Part shown: in pieces, positions 56,821 to 64,000 of the stretch
Layout: the number at the start of each line of letters is the position of its first letter
Numbering within the stretch: the stretch's first letter is position 1
NCBI RefSeq assembly: GCF_024347455.1
Contig: NZ_AP025483.1
Span: 2,542,001-2,606,000 of the forward strand
Origin: Vibrio echinoideorum
GTDB taxonomy: Bacteria; Pseudomonadota; Gammaproteobacteria; Enterobacterales; Vibrionaceae
Length of the DNA stretch: 64,000 bases
Reading direction: 5' to 3'
Notes under the pieces: generated by a model
What the model was told of the DNA's origin: nothing
The model's input: the letters and a program-made list of their open reading frames with translations, nothing else
Databases searched by the model: none
Position numbers and translations under genes: made by a program

Positions 56821-57882
56821 TTAAAGGAACTCGTCGGCGCCACCAGACAGCATAATCTCGCCGCTGTCAGCCATTTTCCTCGCGATACCCAGAATCTCTT
56901 TCTGAGCCGCTTCCACCTCGGAGACTTTCACAGGCGGCATCGCCTCAATATCGTCTCTCATCATATCGGCAGCACGTTTAGACATGTTCTTGAAGATCTT
57001 CTCACGCAGACCTTCATCAGCACCTTTAAGCGCTTTCTGTAGAATGTCTTGCGGTACATCACGCAGCAATCTCTGAACACCTTGGTCATCAACTTCGATA
57101 AGGTTTTCAAAGACAAACATAAGATCTTGAATCTGTGTTGCCATGTCTTCGTCTTGGTCTCGAATTTGATCTATCAAGACGCCTTCCACGTTGTTATCCA
57201 TGTAGTTCATGATCTCAGCCGCGGCTTTCAGGCCACCAATTTTGGCCGCTTGAGCACCAGCTTGACCCGCAAACTGTTTCTCCATGATTTCGTTCAGTTC
57301 AGCAAGCGCCGAAGGTTGAACTTCTTCAAGGTTAGCAATACGCATCATCAGATCCAGACGAACACGTTCTGGGAACTGAGACAGAATTTCAGCCGATTGA
57401 TCAGCATCGAGATACGACAACACAATGGTTTGTATCTGAGGGTGCTCGTTAATGATGATACTTGCCACCTGACGAGGATCCATCCACTTAAGTGAATCCA
57501 AGCCTTTAGAACCGGTCCCTAGAAGGATCTGGTCAACAAGGTTATTCGCCTTATCGGCACCAAGAGCAGCTACCAGCGCATTACGCATAAAGTCTTCGCT
57601 GCCCATACCAATGTTGGTGTACTTCTGAATATCATCTAAGAAAGCACGGTGAACCGCACCGACTTTTTCCTGGGACAAGTCGGTTGCACGTGCCATCGCA
57701 CTACCGACACGTTGAACCTGCTTTGGCTCTAGGTGACGAATAATACCTGCCGCATCTTCTTCGTTTAAACTTAGCAATAAGATTGCAGCGCGCTCATCTC
57801 CGGAGATAGAACCGATATCGACGCTAGAGACATCAAGCACTTCACCGCCTTCAGTTTGTTGTGGAACTATTTCGTTAGCCAT
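56821..57882 (-). CDS. fliG: flagellar motor switch protein FliG
   Basis: The C-ring torque protein, 353 residues. N-terminal FliF-binding domain (DERAAILLLSLNEEDAAGIIRHLEPKQVQRVG), middle domain (HPQIQTIVLSYLDADQSAEILSQFPERVR with the EHPQ motif), and C-terminal domain with the charged torque helix (REKIFKNMSKRAADMMRDDIEAMPPVKVSEVE). It overlaps fliF by eight bases. Confidence 0.96.
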   Translation of the reverse strand: MANEIVPQQTEGGEVLDVSSVDIGSISGDERAAILLLSLNEEDAAGIIRHLEPKQVQRVGSAMARATDLSQEKVGAVHRAFLDDIQKYTNIGMGSEDFMRNALVAALGADKANNLVDQILLGTGSKGLDSLKWMDPRQVASIIINEHPQIQTIVLSYLDADQSAEILSQFPERVRLDLMMRIANLEEVQPSALAELNEIMEKQFAGQAGAQAAKIGGLKAAAEIMNYMDNNVEGVLIDQIRDQDEDMATQIQDLMFVFENLIEVDDQGVQRLLRDVPQDILQKALKGADEGLREKIFKNMSKRAADMMRDDIEAMPPVKVSEVEAAQKEILGIARKMADSGEIMLSGGADEFL

Positions 57883-59617
57883 CTACCATCCAATTCTTAA
57901 CTACTTGAGCTGCGAGCTCTGGTTCATTCGCTACAAGTGCACGTACTGCTTTCAGCACGTCCTCGTCTTTATGAAGGTTTGGTAAGTCAATGCTCGAACC
58001 AAATTCAAACAGCTCACCACCTTCAATATCGCCACCAATTAGGCTCGTTTCACCGTCGGCACCAATCGGCATTCCATCAGGGCCGTACATTTGATCATCG
58101 TTGTCGGCTGCAGGGTTAAGCAGTTTCTTCATTGCAGGGCGTACAAGTACCAATACCACCACAATAATAACCAACGCACTCGCAAACCAACGAATCCAAT
58201 CATTAAAGTTTGGATGTTCCCAAATAGGTACATCAGCTACGATATCAGTCACCTGAGGCGCAAACTGCATGCTCAATACGTTTAACAAATCACCACGATT
58301 TTCGTCAAAACCCACGGTGCCAATCAAAACCTGACGAATGGCATTGATTTCGCTAACTGGGATTGGCGTGTGAACCACTTCGCCCGTGTCTGGGTTCAAT
58401 GATTGACGATCTTTAATCGCTACCGATACCGTCTGACGGTTAACTGTGCCGCTTTGTTTACGTTCGTGGCTAATGGTTGTATCTAGCTCAAAGTTTCGAG
58501 TCGCTTCTTTGTGAACCGAACCTTGTCCCGTCATTGCGCCATCTTTCATCTGGGCAACATCTTGAGGGATAGAAGCATCTGCAGGAGGCTGATTACTCAA
58601 AGCACCAGGAATGCCGGCCACAGTATTGCCGTTGTTGTAATCTTCTAAAGTGTATTCACTTCGGGTCGCAGGCGTGTTCGGGTCGAAACGTTTTCTGGTT
58701 TGCTCTACCGCACTAAAGTCGAGCTGAATATCAACTTGAGCGGTGTAGTTACCAAATCCAAGGATAGGAATTAAGATAGAATCAATTTTCTCACGTAGCG
58801 CTTGTTCTTGGTTACGCTCTAATTCATGTTCTTTGCGGCGCGCTGTTGACATCGGGTCTTGAGAGCCTGAGTTCAAAAGTCGACCATGCTGATCGGTCAC
58901 CGTGATACGTGAGGTTTTCATTCCCGGAACCGCACTCGCCACCATATCCACAACAGAATCCACTTCTTGCTGCTTTAGGTTAGCTCCGGTTTTCACCGTT
59001 AGGAATACAGAAGCGGACGCTTCCTGATTGTGACGTACGAACACACTTTGCTTTGGCAATGCTAATAAAACCTGAGCTTTACGCACCTGTTTCATCTGCT
59101 CGATGGCTTTCGCAAGCTGTCTCTCGCGACTTAATTTAAGGCGCTCCTGCTCTAAACGTTGTGATACACCAAAGCCCATGTCTTGCATGAGTATGTCATC
59201 GCCAGCATTTCGCTCTTGATTCAACCCCGCTCGTACCATATTAAGCTTCAGAGAGTTGTACTCACTCGCAGGTACCGAGATAGTGTTGCCTTCAAGAGAA
59301 TACTCAATTTTTTGCAGATCTAAGTAATCAAGAACGGGGATCAACTCTTCTGTTTCGTAAGCACCTAATGGACGCATTTCTGGTTCTTTTACCCAGAAAA
59401 AAAGCATCACAATTAGCGCTACGCAAATAGAGATGGAAAGGACCAAGACGACCTGACGAAGTAAATCGAGATCGCCCACAGCCATATCGAACTTCGATGA
59501 ACTGCGTTCACCTAGATCGGGATTTTGCCCTGTTCCGTCAAGATCAGAACCCGCCATGAGAGCGTGGTCGTTGCTATCGCTTACGGTTAAATCTGTTGTT
59601 TGACTATTATCTGCCAC
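57875..59617 (-). CDS. fliF: flagellar MS-ring protein FliF
   Basis: The membrane MS-ring subunit, 580 residues. Membrane segments lie at about 53-74 and 462-482. The periplasmic ring-building motifs are between them (YSLEGNTISVPASEYNSLKLNMVRAGL and SASVFLTVKTGANLKQQEVDSVVDMVASAVPGM). The C-terminal cytoplasmic helix (VLKAVRALVANEPELAAQVVKNWM) binds FliG. The N-terminus is longer and more polar than in enterobacteria. Confidence 0.96.
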   Translation of the reverse strand: MADNSQTTDLTVSDSNDHALMAGSDLDGTGQNPDLGERSSSKFDMAVGDLDLLRQVVLVLSISICVALIVMLFFWVKEPEMRPLGAYETEELIPVLDYLDLQKIEYSLEGNTISVPASEYNSLKLNMVRAGLNQERNAGDDILMQDMGFGVSQRLEQERLKLSRERQLAKAIEQMKQVRKAQVLLALPKQSVFVRHNQEASASVFLTVKTGANLKQQEVDSVVDMVASAVPGMKTSRITVTDQHGRLLNSGSQDPMSTARRKEHELERNQEQALREKIDSILIPILGFGNYTAQVDIQLDFSAVEQTRKRFDPNTPATRSEYTLEDYNNGNTVAGIPGALSNQPPADASIPQDVAQMKDGAMTGQGSVHKEATRNFELDTTISHERKQSGTVNRQTVSVAIKDRQSLNPDTGEVVHTPIPVSEINAIRQVLIGTVGFDENRGDLLNVLSMQFAPQVTDIVADVPIWEHPNFNDWIRWFASALVIIVVVLVLVRPAMKKLLNPAADNDDQMYGPDGMPIGADGETSLIGGDIEGGELFEFGSSIDLPNLHKDEDVLKAVRALVANEPELAAQVVKNWMVDG

Positions 59618-59633
59618 TATTCAATTACCTAAC

Positions 59634-59945
59634 TTATACCGGCATATTCATCAGCTCTTTGTACGATTCGACCAATTTATTTCTAATTTGGATCGTCGCT
59701 TCAAAAGCCACACTAGATTTATTACGAGCAATCATCACATCAGACAGTGACACGCTTTGGTCACCGCTATCAAAACGAGCTTGAAGACTGCCTGAGGTCT
59801 TTTGTAATGAGTTCACATTATTGATGGCTTGCGTAAGCATGTTGCCAAAGTCTGCACCAACCGCTTGCCCTGTTCCAGTAGGACGCGCGCTAGCAGCTTC
59901 AACCATCATTGCCTGCATTTCGCCTTGTAAACCATCTATTCTCAT
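59634..59945 (-). CDS. fliE: flagellar hook-basal body protein FliE
   Basis: The rod/MS-ring junction protein, 103 residues. It ends with the conserved helix KSSVAFEATIQIRNKLVESYKELMNMPV and contains QAINNVNSLQK and SLSDVMIARNK. It is first in the fliEFG operon, with a sigma-54 promoter 55 bases upstream. Confidence 0.96.
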   Translation of the reverse strand: MRIDGLQGEMQAMMVEAASARPTGTGQAVGADFGNMLTQAINNVNSLQKTSGSLQARFDSGDQSVSLSDVMIARNKSSVAFEATIQIRNKLVESYKELMNMPV

Positions 59946-60000
59946 CTACTACCTCAGGAGTCAAAATTATGACTATCTATTTCGCTGTATTATTGACTGA

Positions 60001-60015
60001 GCAATTAGCGTGCCA
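60001..60015 (-). promoter_or_regulatory. sigma-54 promoter of the fliE operon
   Basis: TGGCACGCTAATTGC on the minus strand matches the consensus TGGCACG-N4-TTGC fully. It lies about 55 bases before the fliE start and is expected to need FlrC or FlrA. Confidence 0.92.
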
Positions 60016-60077
60016 CACATTATTTTGACTAGACATCGTACTACAACAGTCAGAAACCTGGCACTACTAATCTATCC

Positions 60078-61487
60078 TCAGTTTGGGATATCTATTCCAG
60101 CATCGCGCATTTTTGCTAACTTATAACGTAATGTGCGTGGACTAATGCCCAGTTTTTCAGCCATATCTTTACGTCGGCCACTGCAAGCAATCAATGTTTC
60201 AAGAATAATTGCATACTCTTGATCTCTAAGTTCATTACCAAGCCCTTCACTGCTGGCAACGACTTTGTTGATCGGATTAGATTCAGCAATAGGCTTAATT
60301 TCTGGCGATGCAACGTCATTGCCTTCGACAATTTGTTGTAGCCCACTTGCATCTTGCCAATCAACACCTTCAAGAAGGATATGCTCACCAGAAATATGAT
60401 CTTGTTCGCTCAAGATCAACGCTCGTTGAATGACATTATCTAACTCACGAACATTACCCGGCCACGGATAATTGACGAGTTTGCTGATGGCTTGCGCTGA
60501 CATCACGGGTACGGGCATACCAAGTTTGGTGCAGTTACGCTCAACCAAATGCTTAGCTAGAGGCTCAATATCGCCTTTACGCTCACAAAGTGGCGGCCAA
60601 GATATTGGGAAAACATTCAGTCGATAGTATAAATCTTCACGGAAGTTCCCTTCAGATACATACTGTTTTAAGTCACGGTTACTGGTCGCCAACACACGAA
60701 CGTCTAGCTTGATACTCTTACGGCTCCCCAAACGCTCAACCTCACGCTCTTGCAACACACGCAGTAACTTAGCTTGAAGGCTAAGCTCCATCTCACTGAT
60801 CTCATCCAGTAAAATAGTGCCGCCTTGTGCTTGTTCAAACTTACCCGGACAAGCCTGAATAGCGCCAGTAAAGGCACCTTTTTCATACCCAAAGAGTGTC
60901 GCTTCCAACATATTATCTGGGATCGCAGCGCAGTTAATCGCGACAAATGGACCATCTTTACGGCTTGAGGCGTTATGAATGTAGCGAGACATAACTTCTT
61001 TACCGGAACCGCTCGGCCCTAAGATCATTACGTTAGCATCTGTTTTTGCGACTTTATCAGCCAGCATCATTAGCTTGATACTTTTTTCGTCGGCAACGAT
61101 GGCATCACCATTGTCATCCGACTTAACCGGAGCGTAACGGCTCACCATGTTTAGCAGTACTTCTGGCGCAAAGGGCTTTGCCATGTAGTCGATAGCACCC
61201 TCTTTCATTGCTGCTACGGCATCTTCAATGTTGGCATACGCTGTCATCAACAATACAGGCAAATTAGGCCAATGCTGCTTGATGTTTCTTAGCAATGCTA
61301 AGCCGCCCATACCTGCCATCTGCACATCAGAGACAACGATATCAACGGAGTTCGATTTCAATTTTACCAGAGCATCTTCCGCACAATCCGCTTCTAGCCA
61401 TTCATAGCCAGCAAGCGCGAGTGTGTCGACAAGGGCTTCGCGTAGACCTTCATCATCTTCGACGATTAACACTTTGCTTTGAGCCAT
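60078..61487 (-). CDS. flrC: sigma-54-dependent flagellar response regulator FlrC
   Basis: An NtrC-family activator of class III flagellar genes, 469 residues. Receiver domain with the phospho-Asp in DIVVSDVQMAGMGG, AAA+ domain with Walker A GPSGSGKEV, the sigma-54 contact loop GAFTGA and Walker B GGTILLDEIS. The C-terminal Fis-type helix-turn-helix is RKDMAEKLGISPRTLRYKLAK. It is phosphorylated by FlrB, encoded 33 bases upstream. Confidence 0.96.
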   Translation of the reverse strand: MAQSKVLIVEDDEGLREALVDTLALAGYEWLEADCAEDALVKLKSNSVDIVVSDVQMAGMGGLALLRNIKQHWPNLPVLLMTAYANIEDAVAAMKEGAIDYMAKPFAPEVLLNMVSRYAPVKSDDNGDAIVADEKSIKLMMLADKVAKTDANVMILGPSGSGKEVMSRYIHNASSRKDGPFVAINCAAIPDNMLEATLFGYEKGAFTGAIQACPGKFEQAQGGTILLDEISEMELSLQAKLLRVLQEREVERLGSRKSIKLDVRVLATSNRDLKQYVSEGNFREDLYYRLNVFPISWPPLCERKGDIEPLAKHLVERNCTKLGMPVPVMSAQAISKLVNYPWPGNVRELDNVIQRALILSEQDHISGEHILLEGVDWQDASGLQQIVEGNDVASPEIKPIAESNPINKVVASSEGLGNELRDQEYAIILETLIACSGRRKDMAEKLGISPRTLRYKLAKMRDAGIDIPN

Positions 61488-61520
61488 AGGATTCTCCAGT
61501 GTAAATTCAGTTAAAACGTA

Positions 61521-62561
61521 TTAGTCTTCAGTTGAAGCGCTTCTTTCGAGCGGCAAGCACATAGTAAAGCATGCGCCATCACCTTCTTCTGAGATCAATT
61601 CCAGTCGGCCTTCATGTGCACGACATACCATTTGTACAACCGCCAAACCTAAACCTGTACCTTGTGAGCGAGTGGTAAAGAAGGGTTCCATAATTTTACC
61701 TTGAAGCTCTTTCGCAACGCCGGGTCCACTGTCTTGTACTGATATCTTAAGTTCGCCGTTGACGGGCCTAAAAAAGACATCAATCTGCGACTCTTTGCCT
61801 GCAATTTGAACCGCGTTCAAAACCAGGTTGCTAAGAGCAGACGCAATAGCATTGGCGTTACCAAACATTTGAGTTTCTTCGCCCTCAACTTCCTGGCAAT
61901 AATCAATCTGGTTGGTCTTTAGTGCCGCTTCCACCATTGGGTGAAACTCAGTGATCAGTTCAGCCACAGTAAATGGCTTAACCACTTTATTGTCGCCACC
62001 TTTGGCAAACAACAGCATGTCATTCACTTGCTTCTCTAAGTCATGCAATCTATCCATAAGCTTAGATTGAAAACGCGTTTTTGTTGCCGGCGGTAAGTTT
62101 GGCGCGGCAAGATTTGATGCATACAACATCGCGCTAGAAAGTGGCGTACGCACCTGATGCGCCAATGAGGCGACCATTCTACCTAACGACGATAAACGCT
62201 GAAGATCACTAACACGAGACTGTAGAAGACGTGTTTCTGTCAGGTCGGTAATCAGTATCAGTTGACCGGTGGTAGAAGCTGAAATCGCCAAACGAACCTT
62301 ACGTCCGTTCTTTAGTGAGATCTCATGTCCATCATCGTCTTTTGGGTCAAAGGCACTTTGAATAACCGAAAACCACTTTTCACCCACCAGTTCCACACCT
62401 AAAATTCGGTGCGCTTCAGGGTTCGCTTCCCTTACTTCCCCATGAGTATCTAACAAGATGACACCAGCTGGCATCACATCAAGTACTTGCTTATAGCGCT
62501 CAACCTGCTGCTCAACTGAATCTAGGTGTGATTGATTTTCGGGTTCGTTAGATAGTTGCAT
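61521..62561 (-). CDS. flrB: flagellar sensor histidine kinase FlrB
   Basis: A soluble histidine kinase of 346 residues with no membrane segment. A PAS domain (QVLDVMPAGVILLDTHGEVREANPEAHRILG) is followed by the H-box SLAHQVRTPLSSAMLYASNL and the N-, G1- and G2-boxes (NALSNLVLNAVQI-type, DSGPGV, GTGLGLAVVQMV). ATG 62561 is used with GAGG upstream; an in-frame TTG six codons earlier is less likely. It phosphorylates FlrC. Confidence 0.94.
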   Translation of the reverse strand: MQLSNEPENQSHLDSVEQQVERYKQVLDVMPAGVILLDTHGEVREANPEAHRILGVELVGEKWFSVIQSAFDPKDDDGHEISLKNGRKVRLAISASTTGQLILITDLTETRLLQSRVSDLQRLSSLGRMVASLAHQVRTPLSSAMLYASNLAAPNLPPATKTRFQSKLMDRLHDLEKQVNDMLLFAKGGDNKVVKPFTVAELITEFHPMVEAALKTNQIDYCQEVEGEETQMFGNANAIASALSNLVLNAVQIAGKESQIDVFFRPVNGELKISVQDSGPGVAKELQGKIMEPFFTTRSQGTGLGLAVVQMVCRAHEGRLELISEEGDGACFTMCLPLERSASTED

Positions 62562-62585
62562 GTCAAAAATTTGCCTCAAATACTA

Positions 62586-62619
62586 AAACAGCCTGACACG
62601 TACAACACGAGTCAGGCTA
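62586..62619 (-). terminator. terminator-like hairpin between flrA and flrB
   Basis: AGCCTGAC and GTCAGGCT pair, extended by CGTGT/ACG, and GTTTTAG follows on the minus strand. It would separate flrA from flrBC. Confidence 0.7.
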
Positions 62620-62744
62620 TTTGCTATATTTATCACATAGTTAAGTAAGCAACAACTCGACTATGCCATCCCTATTCTCTCAATCAGAGCACACTCTAAT
62701 TAAAAATGAGTCCTAATTTTATATTGCTGAACGTAATCTGATCT

Positions 62745-64000
62745 CTAACGCTGCAGATTATACTTACGCATTTTTTCAACCAAAGTCGTTCTGCGCATTC
62801 CAAGCATATCAGCAGCACGAGCAACGATGCCACCCTGCGCCTCCAAAGCTTGGTTAATCATATTCACTTCCATATCAGCGAGTAGCTCTTTGAGGTTAAC
62901 CCCTTCTGGCGGTAACTCTTGAGGCGCATTCGCGTTATCGGCAAGATCGTCTTGTTGATCAAAGCTAAAATCTTCTGAAAATATGTCAGCCAATGCATCA
63001 CGTTCCTGATCTTCCTCAGACGCAAAGTTATTAAACTCTGGTTGGAATTCAGGAAGATCACTGTATCGATATTTAGTGGGAAGGTGGTTCACGTCAACCA
63101 AGCTGTTTGGATAAAGGATAACCATTCGTTCAACTAAGTTAGCTAATTCACGAACGTTGCCAGGCCAATAATGCTCCATCAAAGAGTTGATAGCACGAGG
63201 CGTAAAACAGATTGGCATGCTGCCCTCCGCTTCCATTCGGGTCATCAGTTCTTGAAGCAACAGAGGAATATCTTCTTTGCGATCCTGAAGTGCAGGCATT
63301 TCAATTGGGAATACGTTCAAGCGATAGTAAAGGTCTTCACGGAACGAGTCATCGTCGATCATATCTTCAAGATTACGGTGCGTTGCCGCAACTACTCGAA
63401 CATCCGCTTTAATGGTGTTGTTACCACCTACACGCTCAAAGCATCGTTCTTGTAAAACACGCAGCAGTTTAACTTGCATCGCCATTGGCATATCGCCAAT
63501 TTCATCAAGAAATAGTGTGCCACCTTCAGCCAGTTCAAAGCGTCCTTTACGTGCGGTAATCGCACCAGTAAATGCACCTTTCTCGTGACCAAACAATTCA
63601 CTTTCGAGCAACTCTGCAGGAATAGCGCCACAATTCACTGGTACAAATGGCCCAGTACGACGCTTAGAATGATAGTGAATATTGCGAGCTACAACTTCTT
63701 TACCTGTACCTGATTCCCCAAGAATCAGCACGTTAGCTTCCGTAGTAGAAACCTGTTCAATTAAATGACGTACTTCTTGAATACCAGCATTTTGCCCTAC
63801 CAGGCTGCGAAACAGTGTGTTCTTACGTGTAGAAGATACAACTTGAATGCCTTTACGGCCTAAGAAGTCTTTACAGTGTCTTAATGCATCACTGAGTTGA
63901 GGGTAGTTAAGAGGAAGTTCGAGTTCGCCAACAAAGTTGGTGAGTTCATCAACTGGGTGATTGTTTTTACCGATCACAAGCAATGGAATGTGATTGGCGT
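62745..64000 (-). CDS. flrA: flagellar master activator FlrA (partial)
   Basis: The sigma-54-dependent master regulator (FleQ homologue) of the flagellar hierarchy. The frame is open to the right edge (a start inside the window is not required), so the N-terminus is missing. About 418 codons are visible: the end of a receiver-like domain, AAA+ with Walker [16 protein letters not shown] and [10 protein letters not shown], and a C-terminal Fis-type helix-turn-helix ([23 protein letters not shown]). The complete V. cholerae protein is about 488 residues. Confidence 0.93.
   Translation of the reverse strand, partial: ANHIPLLVIGKNNHPVDELTNFVGELELPLNYPQLSDALRHCKDFLGRKGIQVVSSTRKNTLFRSLVGQNAGIQEVRHLIEQVSTTEANVLILGESGTGKEVVARNIHYHSKRRTGPFVPVNCGAIPAELLESELFGHEKGAFTGAITARKGRFELAEGGTLFLDEIGDMPMAMQVKLLRVLQERCFERVGGNNTIKADVRVVAATHRNLEDMIDDDSFREDLYYRLNVFPIEMPALQDRKEDIPLLLQELMTRMEAEGSMPICFTPRAINSLMEHYWPGNVRELANLVERMVILYPNSLVDVNHLPTKYRYSDLPEFQPEFNNFASEEDQERDALADIFSEDFSFDQQDDLADNANAPQELPPEGVNLKELLADMEVNMINQALEAQGGIVARAADMLGMRRTTLVEKMRKYNLQR

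Noticed and set aside
62562..62744. A sigma-54 promoter for flrBC, expected from V. cholerae
   Set aside because: No GG-N10-GC signature was found in the gap on the minus strand, so no promoter is reported although one may exist in a degenerate form.

Overview
The window is a stretch of a gamma-proteobacterial chromosome of the genus Vibrio or a very close relative. The evidence is the gene order: flrABC, fliE-fliR, flhB, flhA-flhF-flhG-fliA, cheYZAB, parC-parP-cheW, a DUF2802 gene and the ccm operon run without interruption, as in the polar-flagellar locus of vibrios. ParC/ParP and FlhF/FlhG are typical of polar flagellated species, and the fatty-acid block (fadIJ, an ECF sigma factor with a DUF3379 partner, two fadL genes) has the same flavour. 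No rRNA, tRNA, CRISPR array, insertion sequence or prophage was seen. Almost all genes read on the minus strand, so operons run from high to low coordinates.

Layout. 1-7328: an HflX-like GTPase fragment, a glucose-type ABC importer resembling gtsABCD, and a two-component pair resembling GtrS/GltR. 7486-15627: selO, an unannotated 33-residue membrane peptide gene, a LysE/RhtB exporter, prmB, smrB, sixA and a large M16 metallopeptidase. 16059-24615: fatty-acid block with fadJ, fadI, a strong candidate small RNA, an ECF sigma/DUF3379 pair and two FadL porins. 24710-25498: mlaA. 25623-32728: complete ccmABCDEFGHI cytochrome c maturation operon. 33009-64000: chemotaxis and polar flagellar cluster, ending inside flrA.

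How it works together. FlrA (sigma-54 activator) stands above FlrB/FlrC and the sigma-54 promoters. Clear -24/-12 signatures are visible in front of fliE, fliK and flhA, which divide the cluster into fliEFG(HIJ), fliKLMNOPQR-flhB and flhAFG-fliA-che transcripts. FlhF and FlhG set pole and number of flagella, and ParC/ParP carry CheA and CheW arrays to the pole. In the fatty-acid block, FadL porins import long-chain acids and FadI/FadJ degrade them. FadR-like operators lie at fadI and the first fadL, and a PsrA-like box lies at fadI.

Most of the window is conserved core genome. The most interesting new-looking element is the RNA at about 19833-19995. It has a -10 box, an FNR-like box at exactly -41.5, three hairpins, a strong terminator, and a short unpaired tract shared with enterobacterial FnrS. 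Other points worth a look are several short in-phase tandem repeats (histidine kinase start, flhA leader, fliO, parP, cheA linker), a terminator inside the fli operon, and the hidden 33-residue peptide.
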